Counted from the first letter of the stretch, positions 1-9,361 are shown. The stretch is 64,000 bases of DNA from Methanobacterium alkalithermotolerans (GCF_018141185.1 NZ_CP058560.1:1240001-1304000), one strand, 5' to 3'. Notes: generated by a model not told the origin, from the letters alone. Made by a program: numbers and translations.

Positions 1-2104
1 GAGGTTCATCTGTTTCTTCACCACAAAAATCACATATGTACTCCTCTTCAGAAGATTCCAGGCGATTATTACAGTTAGGGCACCGGTAGGATAAAATTCT
101 TCCACCAAAGGCTTCAGTAAGTTCTCCTGATATTTTTACATTACGGTCTTCCTCTTCCAGATTTTCAATGGATTTAGGAGTATAAATCATGTCCTCTAAT
201 TCTTGGAAGGTGGGTAATGATTCAAGATCTTTATCTTTGGCTCTGTTGATTTGAGTGTTTCTACCTATAGAGAGTTCCAGATGATCATTACGGAATTTAA
301 CCTGAGGGTTTTGAATAATAATGGCATCCCCTATATTTAATGGAATTTCAGCCTTATCATCCCATAATGAAGCCCTTATGGATCCAGTATCATCTCCTAC
401 TTCCATAGAACGAACTATTCCCGGGCTTCCATCATCTCTCTGGAATTCATTAGGATCATAAAGGTCAATTACACGTGCCACTAGCTTTAAGTTTCGGTCA
501 TCTTCCTCCAGGTCGTCTATTTTCTTGCTGGTGTAGATGATGTCTTCCAATTCTTCAAAGGAAGGTAGATCCTTTAAGTCATCTTTTTGAGGTTCCAGTA
601 ACCTTGAAGTTTTACCAATACTTAAGTCCACACTGTATAGGCCTAATTTAGTTCTAGCATTTTCAATACGAATTGCTTCACCTATTTTAAGACCAGTGTG
701 GGCTTTATCATCCCAGAGGGATATTTTAACCACTCCCGTCTCATCAGCAATATCTGCTGAACGAACCAGACCTGTACTTCCATCTTCTCTCTGGAATTCT
801 CTAGGTTCGTTTATACTCACTATACGCCCCACAATATCTATCTCTTCTCCTTCATCCTGTATGTCAACAATATTACCTATTTTAACAGGTTCCAAATGTT
901 TTTTATATTCATTGAGTAATTCCACCAGTTTTTTATCAGATTCCGGGTTTATGACTATTCTACTATTCCAGTTGGTGTTGATGCGGTATCCTTCTGCTGC
1001 ATATTCATCAAATTCCACATTTCCACCCATAATTTTCAGAATATCGCCTTTATTTATATTCAAAGAAGTGTCGTCATTCCATAGAGTAACTCTTATTTTT
1101 CCAGTATCATCGGCAATTTCAATAGATTTTACTGATCCGGCCGATCCATCTGATCTTTCAAAGGTAATGGGGTCCTGTACCTTGGTTACCAATCCAATTA
1201 CACTTATATCCTTTTTTTCGTGAGCGTCCCCTATCTTAAACATTTTTTCTTCAATTTCAGGGACATCATAGTCCCCTTTTATAATTCTACCTACCCATGA
1301 ATGAGTAAGAGATATTTCACCTTCTCTACTTCGGCTTTGTGCCCCTAAAATTTTAACCGGGTCATTTTCCTGTAGATCCAGGTCTTTTATCAGATCTGTG
1401 TCCCGGTTCCAGAGAGTATATGTAATTTGTCCTGTTTCATCCTGAAGTTCAAGAGAAGCCACTTTACCCTCATTTCCATCCCTATCAAAGGTCCTGATTC
1501 TGGAAATGCGCACTATTCGGGCTATAATATTTACTTCCTGGTCCTCCTCAATAGAGTTGATGGGAGTTATTTCTTCATGATAAACCGGTAAATTAGCATC
1601 CTCATCAAGCACGTCAATGGTTGATCGGGGTTGCAGATGAATTTCTTTTCTTCCCCGATATCCCTCTTTTACACTTACCCCGTGGATGTGGATTACATCC
1701 CCTTCTTTAATTTTTTTTAGTAATTTGATGTTTTCTGTCCAGAAAACTACCCTGACATCTTCTGTTTCATCAGCAACTACAAGATTAGCTACTTTACCCT
1801 CTTTTCCTTTGCGGGTAGTGAATTTTTTAGGATTTGAAATCTGCATTACCCTTCCCTTGAGTGTCAGTTTGTCGGCACCCTCTTCCATTTTGGATATTTT
1901 ATCCATTTTATGATCTTTTTTATCTGCAAGGGGTTCATTTTTTTCTTTAGTGAATTCAGCCACTATCATGCGGGCCATATCAATATCATTCATGAAGCTT
2001 ACATCTTCATATTCTTTTTTCATTCCTTCCATGCGCTTAAGGAATTCCTCCTGGGAGATTTTATCCTTTATTTTAAGGTATTCCTGCTTTATTTCCTTAT
2101 TCAT
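1..2104 (-). CDS. rpa: Replication factor A (single-stranded DNA-binding protein), partial
   Basis: The gene starts at 2104 (ATG after GAGGGACT) and runs off the left edge, so only about 701 N-terminal residues are visible. Translation shows about five OB-fold repeats, each with a recurring core in which F-x-R-x-D-G is followed by D-E/D-T-G and then a conserved L-W. A zinc-finger motif of the C-P-N-C ... C-D-F-C type follows near the window start. This is the architecture of the single-polypeptide RPA of Methanobacteriales, which coats single-stranded DNA during replication and repair. Repeats 4 and 5 are most alike, suggesting internal duplication. It is divergent from leuC across a 529-bp spacer. 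The family call is secure; the C-terminus is not visible. Confidence 0.9.
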   Translation of the reverse strand, partial: MNKEIKQEYLKIKDKISQEEFLKRMEGMKKEYEDVSFMNDIDMARMIVAEFTKEKNEPLADKKDHKMDKISKMEEGADKLTLKGRVMQISNPKKFTTRKGKEGKVANLVVADETEDVRVVFWTENIKLLKKIKEGDVIHIHGVSVKEGYRGRKEIHLQPRSTIDVLDEDANLPVYHEEITPINSIEEDQEVNIIARIVRISRIRTFDRDGNEGKVASLELQDETGQITYTLWNRDTDLIKDLDLQENDPVKILGAQSRSREGEISLTHSWVGRIIKGDYDVPEIEEKMFKIGDAHEKKDISVIGLVTKVQDPITFERSDGSAGSVKSIEIADDTGKIRVTLWNDDTSLNINKGDILKIMGGNVEFDEYAAEGYRINTNWNSRIVINPESDKKLVELLNEYKKHLEPVKIGNIVDIQDEGEEIDIVGRIVSINEPREFQREDGSTGLVRSADIADETGVVKISLWDDKAHTGLKIGEAIRIENARTKLGLYSVDLSIGKTSRLLEPQKDDLKDLPSFEELEDIIYTSKKIDDLEEDDRNLKLVARVIDLYDPNEFQRDDGSPGIVRSMEVGDDTGSIRASLWDDKAEIPLNIGDAIIIQNPQVKFRNDHLELSIGRNTQINRAKDKDLESLPTFQELEDMIYTPKSIENLEEEDRNVKISGELTEAFGGRILSYRCPNCNNRLESSEEEYICDFCGEETDEP

Positions 2105-2140
2105 TTGTAGTCCCTCACTATAATGATATGACTCACCTAT

Positions 2141-2152
2141 GTTATTTATAAA
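2141..2152 (-). promoter_or_regulatory. Putative TATA box for rpa
   Basis: Read on the minus strand the site is TTTATAAATAAC, a good archaeal TATA element about 40 bp upstream of the rpa ATG. It would put the transcript start about 15-20 bp before the start codon. The assignment rests on sequence likeness only. Confidence 0.45.
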
Positions 2153-2621
2153 CTTGGTGAGCTTTTGACAAGTAATAAACCATGCCTGCTACCACTTGTA
2201 ATTTAAACTAAGTATTACTAAGTATATAAATATTATTATTAGAATGGAGTTTATGATAATTGTAGGAAGTGACAATATAATCTGAAATCCTGCCCCTTAG
2301 ATGATTGCAGTAACCTTTGAAATCCTTAAATCATGCCCTCTGAATAACTTATTTATAACATGAACATAGTTATAAATATAAATAAAGAACTTTTTTAAAA
2401 TAATATATTTAGTACATTTTATATGGATTTTGAAGTTTAAATCCTAAAATAATGATTTGCAGGTTTCAGATAGGGATTATAAATTCCAATCAAATAGTAA
2501 AGACTAAAAATACTTCCCCAGCAGATAATTGATAGTCCTTAGTATTTCCATTGGCCGATTTTTATGATTTAAATGGAATATGAGTTTGAAAATAAAAAAA
2601 TTATGATATTTAGGGTATAAA
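2153..2621. other. A+T-rich divergent intergenic region rpa/leuC
   Basis: There is no open frame with a ribosome binding site here and no RNA gene that I recognise. The stretch carries several A/T tracts and presumably the leuC promoter. The leuC Shine-Dalgarno sequence GGAGG follows at 2622-2626. Confidence 0.4.
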
Positions 2622-2633
2622 GGAGGATTATGC

Positions 2634-3884
2634 ATGACCATGACCATGGCAGAAAAAATACTGGCTAAATCCGCCGGTAAAAAAGAAACTGAAGCAGGAG
2701 AAATTGTAATGGCAAATATTGACGTTGCAATGACTCACGATTTAACCGGACCTCTTTCAGTAGAGTCATTTGAAAAAATTGGAACCCCCCAGGTATGGGA
2801 TCCTGAAAAAATAGTGGTCATTTTCGATCACCAGGTCCCTGCTGATTCCATTGATGCCGCTAATAATCACCTCATCATGAGAGAATTTGTAAAAAGTCAG
2901 AATATAAATAATTTTTACGATGTAAATGAAGGAGTTTGCCACCAGATATTACCTGAAAAAGGACATATAGTACCAGGAGAATTGGTAGTAGGAACAGACT
3001 CCCATACCTGTACCCACGGTGCTTTGGGCGCATTTTCAACCGGAATTGGATCTACGGATATGGCCATGGTATTTTCCACCGGCCAATTATGGTTTAAGGT
3101 TCCTGAAACAATTCGATTTGAGATTGAAGGAAATCTAAAACCCCATGTGTATGCTAAAGATGTAGTACTGGACATCATAGGAAAGGTTGGAGCAGATGGA
3201 GCCACCTATAAATCATGTGAATTTGCAGGAGAAACCGTAAGCAACATGTCTGTATCGGACCGTATGGTAATGTGTAATATGGCCATTGAAATGGGAGGTA
3301 AAACCGGTCTGGTGGAACCTGACCAAAAAACACTCCAGTATGTTCAAAATCACTCCTCCAAATCTTATGAAATTATGAAAACAGATTTAGATGCCCCTTC
3401 CCTGGAGAAGATGTATATTGATGTGGACGAACTGGAACCTCAAATCGCCTGTCCCCACAATGTGGATAATGTTAAGGGAGTAAGTGACGTGCAGGGAATA
3501 GAAATTGATCAGGTTTTCCTGGGATCCTGTACCAATGGAAGGATAAGTGACCTTCGTGATGCTGCAAAAATATTGAAGGGTAAAAAAGTAAATAGTGGTG
3601 TAAGAATGCTGGTAATCCCTGCTTCCAGAGATATATACCGTAAAGCACTGGATGAAGGATTAATGAATATCTTCGTAGATGCAGGAGTCCTGGTATGTAA
3701 CCCCTGTTGTGGACCATGCTTAGGAGGTCATATTGGACTGCTGGGTCCTGGTGAAGTAAGCTTATCCACCTCTAACCGGAATTTTAAAGGGCGTCAGGGA
3801 AGTGCAGATGCAGAAGTATACCTTTCATCTGCAGCAGTAGCTGCTGCTTCAGCAATAACAGGGAAAATAACTGATCCCCGGTAA
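2634..3884 (+). CDS. leuC: 3-isopropylmalate dehydratase, large subunit
   Basis: A 416-residue aconitase-family protein that, with LeuD, isomerises 2- to 3-isopropylmalate in leucine synthesis. The motif VGTDSHTCTHG lies at about 119-129. The probable 4Fe-4S ligands are Cys299 (GSCTNG) and the Cys pair of CCGPCLG near 359 and 362. The first ATG (2634) lies 7 nt after GGAGG and is preferred to in-frame ATGs at 2640 and 2646. Methanogens also have a homoaconitase paralogue for coenzyme B synthesis. I choose LeuC because the small subunit next door carries the isopropylmalate-type loop and leuB follows. Confidence 0.88.
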   Translation: MTMTMAEKILAKSAGKKETEAGEIVMANIDVAMTHDLTGPLSVESFEKIGTPQVWDPEKIVVIFDHQVPADSIDAANNHLIMREFVKSQNINNFYDVNEGVCHQILPEKGHIVPGELVVGTDSHTCTHGALGAFSTGIGSTDMAMVFSTGQLWFKVPETIRFEIEGNLKPHVYAKDVVLDIIGKVGADGATYKSCEFAGETVSNMSVSDRMVMCNMAIEMGGKTGLVEPDQKTLQYVQNHSSKSYEIMKTDLDAPSLEKMYIDVDELEPQIACPHNVDNVKGVSDVQGIEIDQVFLGSCTNGRISDLRDAAKILKGKKVNSGVRMLVIPASRDIYRKALDEGLMNIFVDAGVLVCNPCCGPCLGGHIGLLGPGEVSLSTSNRNFKGRQGSADAEVYLSSAAVAAASAITGKITDPR

Positions 3885-3930
3885 TTAGCTGTTTGAATAG
3901 GAGTATGTTAAAATAATAAAGGTGTTAATT

Positions 3931-4416
3931 ATGAAAGGGAAAGTATGGAAGTTTGGAGATGACATTGATACAGACATCATAATTCCAGGGCGCTACCTGG
4001 TTATGAGAGACCCTGAAGAACTGGCTGAACATGTAATGGAAGGTTTAGATCCTGAATTTAATAAAAAAGTTAATAAGGGAGATGTTATATTAGGCGGTAA
4101 GAATTTTGGATGCGGTTCATCCCGGGAACACGCTCCGCTGGCTCTTATCGGGGCAGGGATATCCGCCGTCATTGCCGAATCATTTGCCCGGATTTTCTAC
4201 CGGAACTCTATAAATGTGGGTTTACCCCTCCTGGAGGCTCCTGGAATATCAAAACATCTGGAAAATGGAGACGAAATAGAAATTGATATGGAAAAAGGTG
4301 TTATTCGAAAAATAAATTCTAAAGAAGAATATCCCTTCCAGAAGTTGCCAGAGTTTATGCTTGAAATTCTGGAAAAAGGTGGATTAATCCCCTATGTTAA
4401 GGAAAAGATGGACTAG
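3931..4416 (+). CDS. leuD: 3-isopropylmalate dehydratase, small subunit
   Basis: A 161-residue swivelling-domain partner of LeuC. Start: a GTG at 3922 is in frame, but AAAGGTG at 3918-3924 is the ribosome binding site for the ATG at 3931, so the protein begins MKGKVWKFG. The substrate-specificity loop reads YLVM (residues 22-25). From the literature on methanogen isomerases, YLVM-type loops belong to isopropylmalate isomerase and YLRT to homoaconitase. The conserved GCGSSREHAP motif is at 60-69. It lies 46 nt after leuC and 32 nt before leuB, consistent with one operon. Confidence 0.88.
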   Translation: MKGKVWKFGDDIDTDIIIPGRYLVMRDPEELAEHVMEGLDPEFNKKVNKGDVILGGKNFGCGSSREHAPLALIGAGISAVIAESFARIFYRNSINVGLPLLEAPGISKHLENGDEIEIDMEKGVIRKINSKEEYPFQKLPEFMLEILEKGGLIPYVKEKMD

Positions 4417-4448
4417 TTTAGATTATTTGATTTAAAAGGTGAGTTTAT

Positions 4449-5441
4449 ATGTATAAAATATCAGTTATACCTGGAGATGGAATTGGAAAAGAAGTAATGG
4501 AGGCTACCCTCCATGTAATGGAAGCTTTAAATCTGGAATTTGATTATGTCTATGCTGACGCCGGAGATGAATATGAAGAAATTAGTGGCATAGCTTTACC
4601 TCCGGAAACCATCGATATCGTTAGAAATTCACAGGCATGTCTTTTTGGAGCTGCAGGAGAATCAGCAGCAGATGTAATTGTTAAGATGAGGCAAGAGCTG
4701 GATTTATATGTTAATTTAAGACCAGTGAAATCTTATCCCGGTACCAAAAGTGTTTTTGATGATCTGGACTTTGTTATTGTGAGGGAAAATACAGAAGGAA
4801 TGTACATCGGATTAGAGGAGTATACTGAGGAGGGTGCTGTGGCCAAGAGGGTTATTACTCGTCGGGCTTCAGAGAGGATATCCCGGTTTGCCTTTGATTA
4901 TGCTAAAAAAACCGGGCGAAAAAAAGTAACCGCGGTACACAAAGCCAATGTTCTTAAAAAAACAGACGGTGTATTCAAAGATAGTTTCTACAAAGTAGGA
5001 GAAGAATACCCTGATTTGGAAAAAGAAGACTTCTATGTGGATGCCACCGCCATGTACTTTTTAACCAAACCACAAATATTCGACGTACTGGTTACCACCA
5101 ACCTCTTTGGAGACATACTCTCAGATGAGGGAGCCGGACTGGTAGGAGGACTGGGACTAATACCATCAGCCAACATAGGAGACAAACAAGGACTATTCGA
5201 ACCAGTACACGGATCAGCACCACGCCACGCAGGTAAGGGAACTGCTAACCCGGCAGCCATGATGCTTTCTGCAGTTTTAATGCTTGATTATTTGGAAGAA
5301 CATGATGAAGCACGTAAAATGGAAAAAGCTCTAATTGATGTGCTGGCTGAAGGAAAAGTGGTAACTGGTGATTTAGGTGGAACTGCTTCTACCATGGAAA
5401 TGGCAGCTGAGGTGAGAAAAAAATTGGAGTCCCTCTCTTAA
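4449..5441 (+). CDS. leuB: 3-isopropylmalate dehydrogenase
   Basis: A 330-residue beta-decarboxylating dehydrogenase that oxidises 3-isopropylmalate to 2-oxoisocaproate. Visible signatures are the N-terminal IPGDGIGKEV, RENTEGMY near 112-119, HKANVLKKTDG near 164, and the metal/NAD-binding GDILSDEGAGL and EPVHGSAP stretches. The ATG is preceded by AAAAGGTGAG. Codon use changes abruptly between about 5085 and 5235 (see findings), in the most conserved part of the protein. The paralogue AksF of coenzyme B synthesis is the main alternative; position after leuCD favours LeuB. Confidence 0.85.
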   Translation: MYKISVIPGDGIGKEVMEATLHVMEALNLEFDYVYADAGDEYEEISGIALPPETIDIVRNSQACLFGAAGESAADVIVKMRQELDLYVNLRPVKSYPGTKSVFDDLDFVIVRENTEGMYIGLEEYTEEGAVAKRVITRRASERISRFAFDYAKKTGRKKVTAVHKANVLKKTDGVFKDSFYKVGEEYPDLEKEDFYVDATAMYFLTKPQIFDVLVTTNLFGDILSDEGAGLVGGLGLIPSANIGDKQGLFEPVHGSAPRHAGKGTANPAAMMLSAVLMLDYLEEHDEARKMEKALIDVLAEGKVVTGDLGGTASTMEMAAEVRKKLESLS

Positions 5442-5473
5442 TTTTTTAAAACCCTTTATTTTCTCTTTTTTAG
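5442..5473 (+). terminator. T-rich terminator after leuB
   Basis: Runs of T directly follow the leuB stop codon, the usual archaeal intrinsic termination signal. There is no strong hairpin. Confidence 0.35.
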
Positions 5474-5596
5474 CTTAACTTTAAAATCCATTGATATTCA
5501 TTTTAATTTGTTTAAAAGCAGGATATTTATATTCCATGAACATTATTTAATTAATGAGTTAATTAAGTATGAAATAATAAATTGTAGGTAAAAAAT

Positions 5597-6796
5597 ATGG
5601 AAACTGCAGATGTACGTCAGGATATTCCCTTATTGGAAGATTTAATATATTTAGACGCAGCCAGTACCACGCCCACACCCATACCCGTAGTGGAGGCAAT
5701 GTGTGATTACTTTTATAAATATAATGCTAATACTGGACGGGGAGCGTACTCCATGGCAGTTAAAGCCACCCAAAAAATGGCAGAGTCCCGGGGGAAAGTG
5801 GCGGGATTTATAAATGCTCTCCCGGAGGAAGTTGTTTTTACCAAGAATACCACCGAAGCCATAAATATTGTGGCCCAGGGGCTTTCATTTAAAAAAGGAG
5901 ACTCTCTGGTAGTACCAAATATTGAACATCACTCCAATTTCCTTCCCTGGTTGAATCTTAAAAAAAAGGGAGTGGATGTAAGAGTAGTTAAAGCTGATGC
6001 AGATGGTATTCTGGATCCTTCGAAGATTGAAGATGCAGTGGACCATACTACCCGGCTTATAACCCTCACCCATGTTTCCAATGCTCTGGGATCACGGCAA
6101 GATGTGGAGGAGATAGGTAAAATTGCTGAAGAAAAAGGCAGCCTTTATATGGTGGATGCCGCCCAGTCAGTAGGCCATATAAAAATCGATGTAAAAAAAA
6201 TGAAAGCAGATTTTGTAGCTTTTCCCGGGCATAAAGGAACTTTAGGTCCGGTAGGAACAGGATTTCTGTATTGCAACCCTGAAGAAGCTCTTAATCTTGA
6301 ATCAACCATCCTGGGAGGAGGTACAGTAAGTGATGTATCTGAAAGTGGTTATGTGTTAGAAGAATTTCCAGCTCGTTTTGAAGCAGGTACTCCCAATATA
6401 GCTGGTTTTATTGGTTTAGGAGCATCTATAGATTATATTAAAAAGATAGGCCTGGAAAAAATTGAAAAGCATAGCAAAAGCAGTACCCGCTTACTCTATG
6501 ATTCTCTGGTAGAATTGAAAAATGTGACCTGTTATGGTGACCCCCAAAACATTTATGGTATAGTATCCTTCAACATTAATAATATGAATCCACATGACGT
6601 GGCCAAAATACTGGATGAAGTTAAAGGAATCTGTGTGAGAAGTGGTTATCACTGTGCCATACCTGCAATAAAGCATGTTGGTGCTTATGAAAAAGGAGGA
6701 ACTGTGCGTGCCTCACTGCATTATTACAATACCTTGGAAGAAATCCAGGTGCTAGCAGATACGGTGGAAGAAATAGCAAAAACGTTTGGAGATTAA
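5597..6796 (+). CDS. Cysteine desulfurase, NifS/SufS-like aminotransferase class V
   Basis: A 399-residue PLP enzyme that would mobilise sulfur from cysteine for Fe-S clusters and thiolated cofactors. The PLP lysine is Lys213 in GHKGTLGP, and the persulfide cysteine is Cys353 in RSGYHCA, which is the SufS-like (group II) pattern. The conserved NIEHHSN and VDAAQS motifs are present. The ribosome binding site is weak (GTAGGTA). It is followed after 2 nt by a 27-codon membrane peptide and then ribH. Members of this family can also act on other substrates, so the exact substrate is inferred. Confidence 0.82.
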   Translation: METADVRQDIPLLEDLIYLDAASTTPTPIPVVEAMCDYFYKYNANTGRGAYSMAVKATQKMAESRGKVAGFINALPEEVVFTKNTTEAINIVAQGLSFKKGDSLVVPNIEHHSNFLPWLNLKKKGVDVRVVKADADGILDPSKIEDAVDHTTRLITLTHVSNALGSRQDVEEIGKIAEEKGSLYMVDAAQSVGHIKIDVKKMKADFVAFPGHKGTLGPVGTGFLYCNPEEALNLESTILGGGTVSDVSESGYVLEEFPARFEAGTPNIAGFIGLGASIDYIKKIGLEKIEKHSKSSTRLLYDSLVELKNVTCYGDPQNIYGIVSFNINNMNPHDVAKILDEVKGICVRSGYHCAIPAIKHVGAYEKGGTVRASLHYYNTLEEIQVLADTVEEIAKTFGD

Positions 6797-6798
6797 AA

Positions 6799-6882
6799 AT
6801 GGATAAAGTACAGATTATAGCACTTATTTTCATATTTTTAATGGTTGTAAGCAGTGTTGGAGCAGTTATTCTCTATTTATAA
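6799..6882 (+). CDS. 27-residue single-span membrane peptide
   Basis: A short frame of 27 codons starting with ATG 2 nt after the desulfurase stop. GGAG at 6788-6791, inside the end of the upstream gene, gives normal spacing. The product is MDKVQ followed by about twenty hydrophobic residues (IIALIFIFLMVVSSVGAVI), enough for one membrane span, and ends ILYL. The tight coupling, good ribosome binding site and coherent hydrophobicity support a real gene. I know no function. Confidence 0.55.
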   Translation: MDKVQIIALIFIFLMVVSSVGAVILYL

Positions 6883-6922
6883 TATCTGAAGTAGGGATTC
6901 TCTAATTAAAGGAGGGAAATTT

Positions 6923-7333
6923 ATGGTTAAATTTAAATTAGGAGCAGTTGTAGCTGAATTTAATTATGATATAACTCATATGATGCTTGAACTGGCTAAA
7001 GAACATGCTAAATTTTTAGATTCGGAGATTACTAAAGTAATAACCGTTCCAGGAGTTTTTGATATGCCTCTGGCAATTAAAAAGCTTTTAAAGGAAGAAG
7101 ACATTGATGCAGTAATAACTCTTGGGGCCGTTATTGAAGGTTCAACTGACCATGATCAGATAGTGGTGCAGCACGCTTCGCGTAAAATAGCAGATTTAGC
7201 CCTGGAATATGATAAACCAGTGGCTTTAGGAATATCAGGTCCTGGAATGACTCGTTTAGAAGCTCATCAGAGGGTTGAATACGGTAAACGTGCTGTAGAA
7301 GCTGCAGTAAAAATGTGTGAAAGGTTGAAGTAA
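6923..7333 (+). CDS. ribH: 6,7-dimethyl-8-ribityllumazine synthase
   Basis: A 136-residue protein of normal archaeal length. It condenses 5-amino-6-ribitylaminouracil with dihydroxybutanone phosphate, the penultimate riboflavin step. It shows the family pattern VPGVFDMPLAI, LGAVIEGSTDHDQIV (phosphate and substrate site) and GISGPGMT. AAAGGAGGG lies just upstream of the ATG. Methanogens also need the riboflavin precursor pathway for F420. Confidence 0.9.
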   Translation: MVKFKLGAVVAEFNYDITHMMLELAKEHAKFLDSEITKVITVPGVFDMPLAIKKLLKEEDIDAVITLGAVIEGSTDHDQIVVQHASRKIADLALEYDKPVALGISGPGMTRLEAHQRVEYGKRAVEAAVKMCERLK

Positions 7334-7610
7334 ACCCTACAACCATTTTTTTATTTTAAATTAATTTTTTTATTCCGGTCTATCCTTAGAACCTTTTTCT
7401 GATTTTATGTCCTGCCCTTTTGTTGTTTTTCTAAAAAAAATAATTTTTTTTAAGTTTTTGAATTTATGATTAGTGCCAGTATTTAATCCCGAATAGACTA
7501 ATCAGTTATTTAAATTATAAAGAGGGAAATAATAAATATAAAAAATAATGTTTTTATTTAGATTTTAAAGTTTGATTTGATGATTTAATTAAACTATAGA
7601 AGGTTAAAAA

Positions 7611-8375
7611 ATGAGTACCATAAAAATTATGCCCTGCCTGGATATGAAAGACGGGCGGGTGGTAAAGGGAGTAAACTTTGTGGAATTAAAAGATGCAGGA
7701 GATCCGGTGGAAAATGCCATTTTCTACCAGGAAGAAGGGGCAGATGAACTGGCTATCCTGGACATTTCTGCTACTCTTGAAAACCGTAAAACTCGTCTTG
7801 AATGGGTAAAAAGTGTTTCAGATGTGACAGATATTCCTTTAACCGTGGGGGGAGGAATTTCATCTTTAGAAGATATAGAACTAACTTTTAAAGCCGGTGC
7901 TGACAAGGTGTCCATAAATAGTGCAGCGGTAAAAAATCCAGAGCTTATAAAAGAAGCTTCTCAAAAATACGGCCCTGAAAGGATAACTGTGGCTATTGAT
8001 GGTATTCGTAATAGTAGTCTTCCATCAGGATTTGAAGTGGTGGTGGCTGGAGGTAAAAAGCCGGTGGGTCTGGATGCTGTGGAATGGGCCAAGAAATGTG
8101 AAACTTTAGGTGCAGGAGTTATCTTGCCCACCAGTATGGATGGAGATGGTACTAAAGGCGGTTATGATCTTGAATTTACATCTGCTATATCTAATGCTGT
8201 TAAAATTCCAGTTATTGCCTCTGGAGGAGCAGGTAAATTAAATGATTTTTATGATGCTGTTACTGAAGGCGGGGCGGAAATATTGCTTGCTGCTTCAGTA
8301 TTTCATTACCGTATATTAGGTATCGGTGAATTAAAGGAATATTTAAAGGATAAAGGGCTGGATATATCCCTTTAA
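7611..8375 (+). CDS. hisF: Imidazole glycerol phosphate synthase, cyclase subunit
   Basis: A 254-residue (beta/alpha)8 barrel that closes the imidazole ring in histidine synthesis using ammonia from HisH. The catalytic Asp in CLDMKDGRVVKG (residues 9-20) and the second Asp in VAIDG (near 127-131) are present, as are the phosphate-binding GGGIS and ASGGAG turns. hisH is not adjacent. A weak AGAAGG precedes the ATG. The 277 bp upstream holds only A/T-rich DNA and its presumed promoter. Confidence 0.92.
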   Translation: MSTIKIMPCLDMKDGRVVKGVNFVELKDAGDPVENAIFYQEEGADELAILDISATLENRKTRLEWVKSVSDVTDIPLTVGGGISSLEDIELTFKAGADKVSINSAAVKNPELIKEASQKYGPERITVAIDGIRNSSLPSGFEVVVAGGKKPVGLDAVEWAKKCETLGAGVILPTSMDGDGTKGGYDLEFTSAISNAVKIPVIASGGAGKLNDFYDAVTEGGAEILLAASVFHYRILGIGELKEYLKDKGLDISL

Positions 8376-8428
8376 TAGTTATTAATTTGAATGGAATCCT
8401 TAAATTATTATTTCTGGGAGATTTTTAT

Positions 8429-9361
8429 ATGGAGATACTTACCCCTAAAGATTTAAAAGAAAAATTCGATGACCCCTGGATTGCCCCCTACCAGAAAGTG
8501 CTTACCCTGGTAGATAAGGATCTGGTGGAGATTGTAGAATACCATCCCTGTGTATCTGGTTCCCACTGGGTGGTAAGTCAATACCAGCGCAGCAGTGATT
8601 TAATCCTGTCCTCATTTCGGGATGGTAATAAACATGTTTTCCTGGCCAAAATAGGAAAAACACCCCTGGAATTAAAGGCCAGTGTTAATGCTGCCGGTAT
8701 TGAAGAAGTTTCTGTGGATAAAGACGAGGTAAAGGTAGTTCATGCTGGTCTGGCTGGTGCGGGTGTAGGTGCTGCCATGTGCCGGGGAATGGCCCAGGGA
8801 GTAAAAAGAATAGAACTTTATGAAGTAGGAGGAGGCTCTAAGCTGGGTAAAGCAGCGGTGGTAACTCCTAGAATGGAAAAGGTAGTTATAGGTGTAGATG
8901 ATACTGATACTAAAGAGGAAGGAGCTACCTGGACCATGGCCCATAATATGGGAATGGAGCTGGCTAAGCAGGGATTCCATTATTTGGACCATGTAATTAT
9001 TCAGTTGTATCCACATAACCCCCATAAAACCCAAAACTGTGTTTCAGTGGCTCTAACTTTTGGAGTAAATCCTGGTGAAAAGGAAAAACTGGTTGAAAAA
9101 GCGGTTGAAATCTTAAAAAGGAATACTCTATCTGATAAAACTGCCATAGCAGTACTAAAAGGTATTCAGGTTCCACAAGATCTGAGAATTTATGCAGAAA
9201 AGGCTAAAAAATCAATGATTACTGTGGAAGAATCTGAAAATGTGGCTGATAATCTAAATATAGAATTGATAGAAGTTACAGGAGCCCAGGGAAAAATTGG
9301 GGCTCTGGCTGCTTTAGGACTGTATGATGATGTAGAAGAGGCAGTTAAAGTTTATTATTAA
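8429..9361 (+). CDS. Methanogenesis marker protein 11
   Basis: A 310-residue protein. An upstream in-frame ATG at 8387 exists, but GGGAG at 8416-8420 places the start at 8429 (MEILTPKDLKEKF). It matches my memory of the methanogenesis marker 11 family, found in methanogens but of unknown function. The middle carries GVDDTDTKEEGATW, a phosphate-binding motif of the kind seen in TiaS, the tRNA(Ile) agmatinylcytidine synthetase, so an ATP-dependent activity is an inference. Its stop overlaps by 4 nt the stop of the convergent glycosyltransferase gene. Confidence 0.78.
   Translation: MEILTPKDLKEKFDDPWIAPYQKVLTLVDKDLVEIVEYHPCVSGSHWVVSQYQRSSDLILSSFRDGNKHVFLAKIGKTPLELKASVNAAGIEEVSVDKDEVKVVHAGLAGAGVGAAMCRGMAQGVKRIELYEVGGGSKLGKAAVVTPRMEKVVIGVDDTDTKEEGATWTMAHNMGMELAKQGFHYLDHVIIQLYPHNPHKTQNCVSVALTFGVNPGEKEKLVEKAVEILKRNTLSDKTAIAVLKGIQVPQDLRIYAEKAKKSMITVEESENVADNLNIELIEVTGAQGKIGALAALGLYDDVEEAVKVYY

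Noticed and set aside
696..2110. Plus-strand open frames opposite rpa
   Set aside because: They lie wholly inside the minus-strand rpa coding sequence, which has conserved OB-fold motifs; the plus-strand products are low-complexity Ser/Phe-rich.
2634..4416. leuCD as homoaconitase (HacAB) of coenzyme B synthesis
   Set aside because: The small subunit loop is YLVM rather than the YLRT type, and leuB follows directly.
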